25,423 nt of DNA from an uncultured Kroppenstedtia sp. Lineage in GTDB: Bacteria; Bacillota; Bacilli; Thermoactinomycetales; DSM-45169. The notes beneath the pieces are model-generated. The model ran no database searches, was not told the origin of the DNA, and saw only the letters and a list, made by a program, of their open reading frames with translations. Position 1 is the first letter of the stretch, and every line of letters starts with the position of its first letter. This document shows positions 7,719-15,481 of this stretch, piece after piece. Both the position numbers and the translations under genes were made by a program. The stretch covers positions 1 through 25,423 of the forward strand of contig CAUGKZ010000001.1 in NCBI GenBank assembly GCA_959600065.1, in the 5' to 3' direction.

Positions 7719-9173
7719 TTGAGGAAATCGGTCAGTTTCTTGTTAGCGTGTTTCTTGGTACTCTCCCTTTTCTCTCCCGTAGCGGCCCAAAGTGGACAAT
7801 CCCAAAGTGAGTTTGAGATTCAAAGCATCAACGGGGTCGTCAAAAACCATGAATTTAAGGACGTTGATTCCAGTGCGAATTTGCAAAACATACAATTATC
7901 CCAGACAGATGGATCGGCTCAAATTCAAGGGAAATTGACTTACAAAGGCCGTACTTACGATCTGTCTTTGACTGGGAATCTTTATCCTGCTACTGGCAAA
8001 GGAGCCTACGATAAAAAACTGGTTCTCGGCGAACTTAAAGGAACCAAGGATTTTAATGTACTACAATTGTGGGTCGAAAAACAGAACAAGGGGACTGTTC
8101 TCTTAAAAGAAAACCGTAGTTTGGAAGGCAAAACTATCTTGTCTTTAATTTTGGAGCATAAGAAAAGTGGAGAACGGGTCATTCTTCAAAAAGCCCTTCC
8201 TGATCAAGAGTTTACTCAGCTTTTCAGTGGTGCCCAACAGCAAGTCAAAAATCACCGAATGAAAGCCAATGAAGTCAGAGAAAAAATTGTCAACCTCATG
8301 TATATCAGCCGTAAATCCGATTTTTCAAAAATCGAAGACTCCATGGATTTCAAAATGACTGGAAAAGTGGATTCAAAAGGAAAACTCTCCGTAGAAAAAC
8401 CCATTTCCATTCAAGCTGATGGTTGGACCGATATTAATGTCTCCCAAAAAGAGCTTCTTCGGTTGCTTAATGATTTAAAGGACTCTCGCCGTTATCCGAA
8501 CGGTGTTCAGCTTTCCAACTATGATATCCCCGAAAGTCTATTCAAGGGATCTGGCTGGAAAAGATACCATTACATCAATTCAGAGCCGTATGGTGCCTAT
8601 AATGCTAGAAGTGAAGACTATTTTTACTCCACTATTACCCAATTTTCCTACTTGAACCTCATAGCTCGCTTCAATGATGCACTTCAGGGATTTGAATCAC
8701 AAACGGAAATCAATCATGGGTTGGCGCTGGAATATAACCATTTAACCGGTCAACTTCAGGTTGTATACTATGACACGGGTTTAATATTGGAGGATTTACA
8801 GATAGCCCATGGCGCATTGGAAGGAGATAATGTCTATATCAATCAACAAGTGAATGGGGTATTGTGGGAGGATCCAGACTTAGTAGCATTCGTTTGGGGA
8901 TTGATTCCGTATGCAGATACAGGTTACGACATATGGGATAGCTTGAGTGGCCAGGAACTCCTAGCATTTGGTCAAGTCCATAGTTTTCAAGCGACCCCTG
9001 AAGATCAACGATTAGTTAATAACGGTAAAGTATATCGCACCATTTCAAGTGATTTTACGGGATATACGATGAGATATGAAAAACACTGGGGAGGTGTACG
9101 GGGGCAAATCTATGGTTACCCCAATATTGACTCAGTGACTTGGAGCTTTCAGTATACCGCTTCAATCAATTAA
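7719..9173 (+). CDS. Secreted protein of unknown function
   Basis: I do not recognise the family. From the TTG at 7719 (GGAGGGA upstream at good spacing) the product is 484 aa. It has a clear Sec signal peptide: a basic start 'RKSVSF', a hydrophobic core 'LLACFLVLSLF', and a likely cleavage after 'SPVAAQ'. An upstream ATG at 7677 would spoil the signal peptide with 14 extra residues. The mature part is polar. It has an N-terminal region with beta-like alternation ('GSAQIQGKLTYKGRTYDLSL') and a lysine-rich middle section. The C-terminus is rich in tyrosine, tryptophan and glycine ('YEKHWGGVRGQIYGYPN'). No catalytic motif is evident. The gene is AT-rich compared with its surroundings and lies within the repeat-flanked insert, so it was probably acquired horizontally. 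Confidence 0.8.
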   Translation: MRKSVSFLLACFLVLSLFSPVAAQSGQSQSEFEIQSINGVVKNHEFKDVDSSANLQNIQLSQTDGSAQIQGKLTYKGRTYDLSLTGNLYPATGKGAYDKKLVLGELKGTKDFNVLQLWVEKQNKGTVLLKENRSLEGKTILSLILEHKKSGERVILQKALPDQEFTQLFSGAQQQVKNHRMKANEVREKIVNLMYISRKSDFSKIEDSMDFKMTGKVDSKGKLSVEKPISIQADGWTDINVSQKELLRLLNDLKDSRRYPNGVQLSNYDIPESLFKGSGWKRYHYINSEPYGAYNARSEDYFYSTITQFSYLNLIARFNDALQGFESQTEINHGLALEYNHLTGQLQVVYYDTGLILEDLQIAHGALEGDNVYINQQVNGVLWEDPDLVAFVWGLIPYADTGYDIWDSLSGQELLAFGQVHSFQATPEDQRLVNNGKVYRTISSDFTGYTMRYEKHWGGVRGQIYGYPNIDSVTWSFQYTASIN

Positions 9174-9179
9174 TGATAA

Positions 9180-9201
9180 AAGACCCGCTTAAGCGGGTCT
9201 T
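9180..9201. terminator. Terminator after the secreted-protein gene
   Basis: A 22-base perfect palindrome (arms AAGACCCGCTT / AAGCGGGTCTT) begins six bases after the stop codon. The poly-T side is better on the minus strand, but position fits termination of the plus-strand gene; it may be bidirectional. Confidence 0.7.
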
Positions 9202-9229
9202 CAAGCGTCGTTAAAATCTCGACAGCCTG

Positions 9230-9263
9230 CAAAGAAGCACCCTGCAGGGTGCTTCTTTGCTTT
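9230..9263. repeat. 34-bp terminator palindrome, copy 2 (direct repeat)
   Basis: Identical over 34 bases to 6980-7013. Here it lies just downstream of the reverse-transcriptase gene (stop at 9268-9270, minus strand) and can act as that operon's terminator. The palindrome itself is 9231-9258. Confidence 0.9.
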
Positions 9264-9267
9264 TCTT

Positions 9268-10725
9268 TTACGGATGTCCACTTTCCATTTTTGCATTCAG
9301 TCCGTACTTGCGGGCGATCCGCTTCACCTGCTCCCTGTAGGGGGCAGCGGCTTCTCCCCGGACCATCTCGATATAGCTGGTATAGCCCTTGATATATTCC
9401 CAGAAGTTCGGGTGATTATGGATGTTCTGCCCTTCCAGTCCATTTTGTTCCACCTGGTGCAGGAGAGCCCGAAAAGCGCGCAATTCGCCACGGTTGAGAT
9501 TGGGTTTTGCATTGACGGTGATCCCGGTGACCGCCTGTCTTCGGGAGCTGCGAAGAACCCTAGTTTTCTCCTCATTCACCTCAAATCCTTCATACCGGAC
9601 AATCCCCCGGGCCGTTCCTAGCAATGCCCCGATCTGCTTTACCCCGGAAGGCCAACAGGAAAAGGTGAGGTCATCAGCATAGCGAGTGTATGAAAAACCA
9701 TGGGAATCTGCCAAACCTAACAACCGTTCATCCAATCGACGGCACAGGAGATTGGTGATCGCCGGACTGGTGGAGGCTCCCTGGGGCAAATGGCGATCCC
9801 CCAGGGATACATGGTAGATCTGGCCGTCAAATTCTACCTTCCGGCGGGGTGGCTCGGTGCACAACAAGGCCAACAGCGTGCTGACCGCAGGACTGTAGCC
9901 GAGGGACTGATACAATCCCTTGACCCGGGGGTAATGGACGCTGGGGAAAAAATCTTTCAGGTCCATTTTGATCACCGCTGCCTTCCCAACATGGTGGGCC
10001 GCGTTATCTACGATGCTTTTCCCCCGGACAAACCCATAGGCACAAGGGTGCACCTCTACCCGGTTCAGCAGGTGTGCCTGAATCCATTCCTGGGCCTGGC
10101 GCAGGTGTTTCTTGGGGGCGGAGAGAATTCGCTGGCCACCGCTTTTTTTGGGAATGGTGAAATGGTGATAGTGGGATATAGTCGCAGTGTCCCGGTGATA
10201 AGTCAACCATTTCAGACGTCCCAGGGGAATCTCCATCGCCTCGGCCAGCTCTTGGGGGGTATGAATCAGAGGCAACCCCAACTTCTTCAGTTTTTCCTCC
10301 TCACTCTCCAGGCGCTCCAGATCCCCGGAAAAACCTTCCCCTACATGGATCACATGCTGCTCCCGGTATTCCTTCCACTTGGCTTGGGCCTCAGCCCGCT
10401 GGCGAGCCCGCTCTTCCTTGCGTTGCGCACGCCGCCGTTTGCTTTCCTCGATCCGTTCCTGTCTCCGTTTTCGGATCATCGCCTCGAGGTCCCCCAGTTT
10501 CCGGGTCTTCTCCTCCAGGGATTCCAATTCCTTCTTCAGTTGAGCCAGCTCTTTTTCTTCCTGTGCCTGTTTCTCCAAATCTTCAGGAGGGAGGGGCTTC
10601 TCCGACCAGAAACCCATCCGGATCATTTCCCGCCGGATCACCTCGTCCCGTCCCTCCTGCATCACTCGTTCCAGCCACTCTTCACGGGAGAGGGGCTGCA
10701 CTTCCCCATCATTTTTTTCCTGCAA
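9268..10725 (-). CDS. Retron reverse transcriptase (type XIII-like)
   Basis: This 485-aa reverse transcriptase has retron hallmarks: 'NAAHH' (NAXXH motif, residues 241-245), 'MDLKDFFPSV' with catalytic D255, 'PQGASTSP' (314-321), YADD (349-352) and 'VTGITVN' (VTG motif, 399-401). Retron RTs copy part of a structured RNA into msDNA, joined to the RNA by a 2'-5' bond. Residues about 45-120 form a highly charged predicted coiled coil, an N-terminal extension absent from short retron RTs of about 320 aa. The start is taken as TTG at 10725, overlapping the SWIM gene by 17 bases; a GTG at 10701 is possible. It is the last gene of a three-gene operon after the ARM and SWIM genes. It has neither a maturase domain nor group II intron features. 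Confidence 0.93.
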   Translation of the reverse strand: MQEKNDGEVQPLSREEWLERVMQEGRDEVIRREMIRMGFWSEKPLPPEDLEKQAQEEKELAQLKKELESLEEKTRKLGDLEAMIRKRRQERIEESKRRRAQRKEERARQRAEAQAKWKEYREQHVIHVGEGFSGDLERLESEEEKLKKLGLPLIHTPQELAEAMEIPLGRLKWLTYHRDTATISHYHHFTIPKKSGGQRILSAPKKHLRQAQEWIQAHLLNRVEVHPCAYGFVRGKSIVDNAAHHVGKAAVIKMDLKDFFPSVHYPRVKGLYQSLGYSPAVSTLLALLCTEPPRRKVEFDGQIYHVSLGDRHLPQGASTSPAITNLLCRRLDERLLGLADSHGFSYTRYADDLTFSCWPSGVKQIGALLGTARGIVRYEGFEVNEEKTRVLRSSRRQAVTGITVNAKPNLNRGELRAFRALLHQVEQNGLEGQNIHNHPNFWEYIKGYTSYIEMVRGEAAAPYREQVKRIARKYGLNAKMESGHP

Positions 10726-12385
10726 TGTTCACAACCCTTTCCCCCTGAGATCCGTTCATCGCCCGGCGGTAAAGAACCACCGTGGCCAGGATGTGCTCAC
10801 AAGGCCCCTGCATCAATTTGTTCTGCTTGAAAAAGTAACAGTCACAGGCGGCCTGGACGATCCGACCTTCTCCATCCAGCTGAACCTCCGGTTGGTGGGT
10901 TCGGGATCGGACCGGCACCTCTCCCTTGAGTAGGCAATCCTCCCCTTCCCGATTTACGGAGAGGAGACGGGCCTTACCTTCCGTGATCAACTTCTCTGCC
11001 TCTTTTTCACGTGGATTGTTATATTTCAAATCATCGATGGGCAAGGGATCCCGAGTCAGCTCTCGCAATCGGAAACAACCCGTCTCCAGATCAAACATCA
11101 CCCGCCCCGCATGGCACAGTTGACGGAGGGCAGACTGGGTGACGTCTTGCGAGAGTCCCGTGCGACGAGCCAACTCAGCGGAGGTGGCTGTTTTCCGTAG
11201 TTTCAGCTCGGCGAACACCCGGCTGCTGTCCATCGGAGAAACCGGGACGCCTCCCACCATCAGATCAAAATTTCCTGAGGCGGACCAATCATTTCTCGTC
11301 CAGCCGGAGAGCCCCAGTGTAAAACTGACCCCACCCAGGTCGGCGATGTAGAAACTGGGCATCCCTGTGCCGAGCAGATGAATCGTAATCCTGCGGGCGA
11401 GGGGTAACAACTTCTCCAAGAGACGACGTCGGCCCCAAGTCCGGATCTCCCGGTCCACATCCCCTGTGTAGACGCTTTGGTTGAAGGTGAGCACTTCCCC
11501 CCAAGGATCGATCACCACTTGGACGGGTTGTCCCGGTCGCAGGCGATAGCGGAGGGAGCGGGGACCTTGTTTTTCCCGGTTTCGCCGCAGGAAGGTGCAC
11601 AAATTGTAGATGTCGATGGGTTGGACCCGAAGGGAGACCGTCGGCAAGCTCATCGCCGACTGCACTTGAAGAAAACCGCGAATCCAGCTTTCCGGCACAT
11701 CGATTTTCTGCTCCTTGTACACCTCCCGCCCCTCCGTGGCCACTTCAAAACCGCCGGGATCGATCTGAAACTCGGTAGGCCGATAGGTTCTCATCCGGAG
11801 CAATTCCCCGTGTAGGGAATCCGAGAAGTCGATATTGGTCGTCCCGTACTCAAACTCTGTCACATCCCGGAACATCTCTTCGTGAACGGCCAATCGTCCG
11901 TAGGAGGACTCATCCTGGGAAAAAGCTTCAAAGAAAACCTGGTCCGGAGCGACAGTGATCACCGGATCGAGGACAAACCACCCTGCCTTGTCATGGGTGT
12001 AGAGGTAATTGAAATACCGGCGCATCGCTCTATGGTAATCCCGGTTCCTCACATCGATCTTCTGTTCCAACTCCCAGACACGAGTGTGAACCTCCTGCAT
12101 CCGGCTCACCCATTCCTGCTTGACCGACAATTGCTCCGCGATATCCTGGATATACTGCTCCCGCACCCAGGCCTGGTAGGCGCTGTGATCCTTCGGCTTG
12201 TACTTCAAATCGGAGACCACCACATCCCGCAAGGCGCTCATCGCATCCCGATACCGGACGGGATCGGCGATCCGTCCCCGGAAATAGGTGGGTTCCCGCC
12301 CCAGGTCCGGGGAAAAAGAGACCGTCGTCCCGCTATCACTATGACGGATCCGACTCGAGTTTGCGTATACCTGTTGAAATTGCAT
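10709..12385 (-). CDS. Winged-helix and SWIM zinc-finger protein of the retron operon
   Basis: This 558-aa protein has a predicted winged-helix/MarR-like segment at about residues 390-440 ('TSAELARRTGLSQDVTQSAL' then 'RQLCHAGRVMFD'). It has a C-terminal SWIM zinc finger at about 514-531, 'CDCYFFKQNKLMQGPCEH', matching CxCx(n)CxH. The N-terminal 380 residues resemble no family I know. SWIM and winged-helix domains usually bind nucleic acid or proteins, so it could contact msDNA or be part of the effector. The ATG at 12385 has AAGGGGGAGA upstream and is 13 bases after the ARM gene stop. The 3' end overlaps the RT start. The trio ARM + WH-SWIM + RT matches, from memory, the accessory set of type XIII retrons. 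Confidence 0.88.
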   Translation of the reverse strand: MQFQQVYANSSRIRHSDSGTTVSFSPDLGREPTYFRGRIADPVRYRDAMSALRDVVVSDLKYKPKDHSAYQAWVREQYIQDIAEQLSVKQEWVSRMQEVHTRVWELEQKIDVRNRDYHRAMRRYFNYLYTHDKAGWFVLDPVITVAPDQVFFEAFSQDESSYGRLAVHEEMFRDVTEFEYGTTNIDFSDSLHGELLRMRTYRPTEFQIDPGGFEVATEGREVYKEQKIDVPESWIRGFLQVQSAMSLPTVSLRVQPIDIYNLCTFLRRNREKQGPRSLRYRLRPGQPVQVVIDPWGEVLTFNQSVYTGDVDREIRTWGRRRLLEKLLPLARRITIHLLGTGMPSFYIADLGGVSFTLGLSGWTRNDWSASGNFDLMVGGVPVSPMDSSRVFAELKLRKTATSAELARRTGLSQDVTQSALRQLCHAGRVMFDLETGCFRLRELTRDPLPIDDLKYNNPREKEAEKLITEGKARLLSVNREGEDCLLKGEVPVRSRTHQPEVQLDGEGRIVQAACDCYFFKQNKLMQGPCEHILATVVLYRRAMNGSQGERVVNIAGKK

Positions 12386-12398
12386 CGACTCTCCCCCT

Positions 12399-15068
12399 TC
12401 AGCTGTCTGACACCCGACCCAACGGAGTGTCCAGTCCCGGATGGCGCTCCGACAACCGGGTCAAGATCACCATCACCTTTTCAAAATCCCGCTTGCCGGC
12501 GTTTCGCAAGTAATCCTGTAACAGATGGACCGCCAACCGGGCTCGCTCCTCCTCAGCAGCACCTTCCCGCCATAACAATTCCAAGGCCAGATCCTTTGCT
12601 TTTCGGCTTCCGTTGACCTGAAACAGAACCCGTCGGAAGAAAAGTTCCATCCCTTTCAACCCCTTGGCCCCCCAATCCAGATGACCTGCTTGCTCCAGGG
12701 CGAAGAGTTGAACTTCGGGAAAGGGACTCTCTCCCAACCGCTGAACCAACTCCCGGCGATGGGGCCACATCCTGGGAAGGGTGGCCCACTGCAATCCTTG
12801 TTGCCGAACCTCGGGAAAGCTACTGTCCGCTAGACCGCAGACCAAATCTGGATCGACCGCCTCTTCCGGCACCTCCGTCTCCATCCGCCAAAACACCCAC
12901 TCCCGGGTGTCCTCCCAATCGGTTTCCGCCAGATTCGCCCAATCCCCGGAGGCCAGCTCCGACAACCGGTGTTCCAGCAGACGGCGTCCCGTCTCCCTCG
13001 CCGCCGCCACCCGACTGTGAGCCAGGTCAAACAGAAGTTCCTTCGCCAGTGCATCCGGCGACGGATTCAGCTGATTTAGCAACCGAACCCCCAATTCCTG
13101 CAATCCCGTGTCCGTGCTCTCCAACAGGGGAAGAATCCGTTCCATAGGCAAGGAGTTCAGTTTATCCCGGAAGAGATTCTCCAATACCTCCTCCCGGATC
13201 AGGTCCCGAATGGAATCCGGCGTCTCCGGTTGCGTCATCCGGGCCCAGAGACGCTGGAACAGCTCGTCTCCATGCTCCGACAGAAGTTGACTCCAGTGCC
13301 ATGAATATTCCCAATGGGCAAAGCAGTCCCGCATAAACCGAAGGTGATTGTCATCTGGAATGGAGAGCAGATCCATCACAAAATCCGTATCCAGCTGAAA
13401 ATACCAATAAGGATAGCGAACCAGCTTCTGTGCCGCTCCCCTCACCCTGGAGAGCTCATTGGACAAGAAAGGAAGCAGTTCCCGAACCGGGTATTTTACA
13501 TCCAGATCACGACTGTTCCCTAACAGATCCAGAACCGATGCCGCCAATTCCCGGGACGCGGCTACATTTGACTCCAGCAGTTCCCCGGCGACTTCCAACA
13601 GTGGAAAGCCCTTTAAGATCTCCACCAGCGCCTCGACTTCAAGAAATAACTGGAAGCTGTCCGGGGTCTCCATCAATTCCGACAGAAAGTCCCGGTCGAT
13701 CTGCCAATGTTCCCGGTAAAGAACCAGCTGATTTTTGGCCACCACCCGGATGGTTTCATTTTCATGTTTTAAAAAGGGTAACAGATCCCGCTCCGTATAG
13801 GGATGACGTTGGTAATGAATGCGGTACAACACTTCCGACACCATCTCCCAGTGCATACGGGATTTCCCATTCAACAGCTGGGTAGCGATATCCAGGGTGG
13901 ACAGGTGATGAAGAGGCGTCCCCAATACTTTGACCAACAGATCCGCCAACTCATGGGACACCTCCCCATCCAACCCCGGAACCTGGATCAGCTTATTCAG
14001 TACGATCCGGGTCAGCCTCAGGGATTGTTCCCAGGACCAACGGGAGACGTTCCATTCCACAAAGGAGAACGCTTTGTTTCGGACTTCTGGATCCAGAGTC
14101 ACTAACATTTTCAACAAAAAGGAAAATTCCGGATGATCAGGATTCATTCGGGCGATAATCTCATCGGCGGCAAAGGCCCTTTTCACGGGCTCTTCTGCTT
14201 CCAGCAACTCCAAAAACACCTCGGAATTCAGTCCGGCGAAAAATTCCGGATTTCCTTTCTTTAGTGCCCGGATCGCAAACTGAATCACCGGTTTCGCTTT
14301 CCCGTGCACCAGGATGTGCCACAGCCGCTCCGGCACCCGGTCCCACAATTCGGGGAAGGCTTCTTCCCGCTCCTCCGGAAACCTCTCCAACTCCTCCCTC
14401 GGCCGGTCGGCCAGTCTCCATTTCCGGTTCTCCTCACAGACAAACCGGGAACTGTTGCGATACAAAATCTGATTCAGCACATAAAAGTCCAGATAGCCCC
14501 CAATCTGATCATCCCGACTATTTCCCCAGAAGTGGTTCCTTGCATGATAGTGGATCAAAATCTCCGCTGCCATGCGAGTGTAGTCTGAGGCCCCTTCCCG
14601 TCCCAGGTTGCGCAAGACTCGCCAAACCCGCCGTCGAAGATAGAGATCCGTTCGGCTGGAGTAGGGACGGCCGTAGTACGAATAGGCTGAGAGGTCGAAC
14701 TGGTGTGCCAGTCTTCCCCAGACTTCCGCATCCCGTCGTTGTTCCGCCAGTTTAAATACCGCCTTCAGGTAGCGGTATTGTTCCTGAGTGAACCAAGAGT
14801 ACGGACTATTATTCATCCATTTGTGCAATGCCTGCCGAGCCAGGGGGCGACCATCTAGATATAAGGTCCAAAACCAAGCTGGATGGGAACGCAATTCATA
14901 CCCACGCTCAAATTTGGTGAGAAAATAACGACTCCCTTGATCCAACAGTGACTGAAATTCTTTAGGCAGGGGCTCTACCGGTTCTTCTTTTCGCCACCAT
15001 GCCTCAAACTTTTTTTCCTCCCCCATTTTCTCATCAGGGGCTTGTCCCTTTGGGGACTGTTCATCCAT
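12399..15068 (-). CDS. Large ARM/HEAT-repeat protein of the retron operon
   Basis: This 889-aa cytoplasmic protein has no signal peptide or membrane segment. From about residue 290 it is dominated by paired-helix repeats of ARM/HEAT character, such as 'DPEVRNKAFSFVEW', 'NETIRVVAKNQLVLY', 'ASRELAASVLDLLGNS', 'DTGLQELGVRLLNQLNPS' and 'FPEVRQQGLQWATL'. The first 280 residues are different and rich in Trp, Tyr and Arg. No enzymatic motif is visible. Solenoids of this kind act as protein or nucleic-acid scaffolds; in this operon it is the likely sensor or effector scaffold. The ATG at 15068 has GGGAGGGAAGAG upstream. It is the first gene after the predicted retron ncRNA and terminator. Confidence 0.88.
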   Translation of the reverse strand: MDEQSPKGQAPDEKMGEEKKFEAWWRKEEPVEPLPKEFQSLLDQGSRYFLTKFERGYELRSHPAWFWTLYLDGRPLARQALHKWMNNSPYSWFTQEQYRYLKAVFKLAEQRRDAEVWGRLAHQFDLSAYSYYGRPYSSRTDLYLRRRVWRVLRNLGREGASDYTRMAAEILIHYHARNHFWGNSRDDQIGGYLDFYVLNQILYRNSSRFVCEENRKWRLADRPREELERFPEEREEAFPELWDRVPERLWHILVHGKAKPVIQFAIRALKKGNPEFFAGLNSEVFLELLEAEEPVKRAFAADEIIARMNPDHPEFSFLLKMLVTLDPEVRNKAFSFVEWNVSRWSWEQSLRLTRIVLNKLIQVPGLDGEVSHELADLLVKVLGTPLHHLSTLDIATQLLNGKSRMHWEMVSEVLYRIHYQRHPYTERDLLPFLKHENETIRVVAKNQLVLYREHWQIDRDFLSELMETPDSFQLFLEVEALVEILKGFPLLEVAGELLESNVAASRELAASVLDLLGNSRDLDVKYPVRELLPFLSNELSRVRGAAQKLVRYPYWYFQLDTDFVMDLLSIPDDNHLRFMRDCFAHWEYSWHWSQLLSEHGDELFQRLWARMTQPETPDSIRDLIREEVLENLFRDKLNSLPMERILPLLESTDTGLQELGVRLLNQLNPSPDALAKELLFDLAHSRVAAARETGRRLLEHRLSELASGDWANLAETDWEDTREWVFWRMETEVPEEAVDPDLVCGLADSSFPEVRQQGLQWATLPRMWPHRRELVQRLGESPFPEVQLFALEQAGHLDWGAKGLKGMELFFRRVLFQVNGSRKAKDLALELLWREGAAEEERARLAVHLLQDYLRNAGKRDFEKVMVILTRLSERHPGLDTPLGRVSDS

Positions 15069-15091
15069 GCTCTTCCCTCCCTGGAATCATC

Positions 15092-15114
15092 ATCCCGGTC
15101 CCGGTGACCGGGAT
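15092..15114 (-). promoter_or_regulatory. Stem-loop in the leader of the ARM gene
   Basis: ATCCCGGTC pairs perfectly with GACCGGGAT around a 5-base loop, 24 bases before the ARM start codon and directly after the T-tract of the preceding terminator. It has no T-run of its own. It could protect the 5' end of the mRNA or modulate translation. Confidence 0.6.
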
Positions 15115-15144
15115 AAAGAAAACCCGACCTTTCAAGGCCGGGTT
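15115..15144 (-). terminator. Intrinsic terminator/attenuator between retron ncRNA and ARM gene
   Basis: AACCCGGCC and GGTCGGGTT (one G-U pair) close a 6-base loop, followed on the minus strand by TTTTCTTT. It begins five bases after the predicted a2 arm of the ncRNA. It would release a short abundant ncRNA with some read-through into the three-gene operon. No other promoter is evident before the ARM gene. Confidence 0.8.
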
Positions 15145-15149
15145 CCCTC

Positions 15150-15369
15150 CCATCCGTGTTCACTAAAATTCCATCGAGTCGGTTTCGTCACTGAACAGTC
15201 GGGGGGACACTACCCCCTGACAAAAGAGGCTGCGGCCACGCCTTTTCAGGCAGCCGAGTCTGGGGGTAGTGTCCCCCCGACTGCCAAGTAAGGCGGAGCC
15301 GGGTGACGGATCTGGAACCGTCAACGCAAGCATGGCGGAACGCCATACAATCCTGCTGAACAAGGATGG
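15150..15369 (-). ncRNA. Predicted retron msr-msd RNA
   Basis: This approximately 220-nt segment has retron ncRNA architecture. Arm a1 (15369-15357, CCATCCTTGTTCA) pairs with a2 (15162-15150, TGAACACGGATGG) at 12 of 13 positions. Just inside a1 is a CAGCAGG context whose G at 15356 is the branch-guanosine candidate. Two msr hairpins follow: ATGGCG-TTC-CGCCAT (15346-15332) and TGACGG...CCGTCA (15323-15304). The msd is a long hairpin, 15283-15196, with a 22-bp perfect stem and an inner stem. A near-consensus promoter precedes it and a terminator follows it. It lies upstream of the ARM gene, not next to the RT gene. The exact ends and msd boundary are inferred from structure alone. Confidence 0.75.
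15196..15283. repeat. Perfect 22-bp inverted repeat (msd stem)
   Basis: The arms 15196-15217 and 15262-15283 are perfectly complementary, separated by 44 bases. That spacer holds a further GGCTGC / GCAGCC stem. Neither end is followed by a T-run, so it is not a terminator. Its place inside the a1/a2 arms fits the msd template. Confidence 0.95.
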
Positions 15370-15391
15370 ACAAGCTAATGATTTCATGCTA

Positions 15392-15421
15392 ATTATAAAG
15401 CAAACAAATATTCGATGTCAA
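15392..15421 (-). promoter_or_regulatory. Strong promoter of the retron ncRNA and operon
   Basis: Minus strand: consensus TTGACA (15421-15416), an 18-base spacer and consensus TATAAT (15397-15392). An A/T-rich stretch upstream could act as an UP element. The start would fall near 15385, about 16 bases before the a1 arm. Confidence 0.85.
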
Positions 15422-15458
15422 ACACTTTTTTTAAAGATTTCAATTCCTCCGCAACAGT

Positions 15459-15481
15459 AAAAAGAGGCCGCTTCGACGGCC
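15459..15481 (-). terminator. Terminator downstream of spoVM
   Basis: Minus strand GGCCG-TCGAAG-CGGCC followed by TCTTTTT. It lies about 155 bases beyond the spoVM stop and just before the retron promoter, so it insulates the retron from the core operon. The stretch 15482-15636 holds no ORF I can support; only a short CCCGG/CCGGG hairpin is visible. Confidence 0.75.

Noticed and set aside
9268..10725. Group II intron or diversity-generating retroelement RT
   Set aside because: No maturase/HNH domain and no intron structure. No template/variable repeat pair noticed nearby. NAXXH and VTG motifs point to a retron.
9790..10830. Plus-strand open frame of 346 codons opposite the RT gene
   Set aside because: Shadow of the RT and SWIM genes; low-complexity Leu/Phe/Pro content and no ribosome site.
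15196..15283. The 22-bp inverted repeat as an insertion-sequence or MITE terminus
   Set aside because: No target duplication or transposase, and it sits symmetrically inside pairing a1/a2 arms between a promoter and a terminator. A repeat search in the genome could reopen this.
15163..15387. A 74-codon protein gene across the 22-bp inverted repeat
   Set aside because: The translation is repetitive because it crosses the palindrome. The region is better explained as structured RNA.
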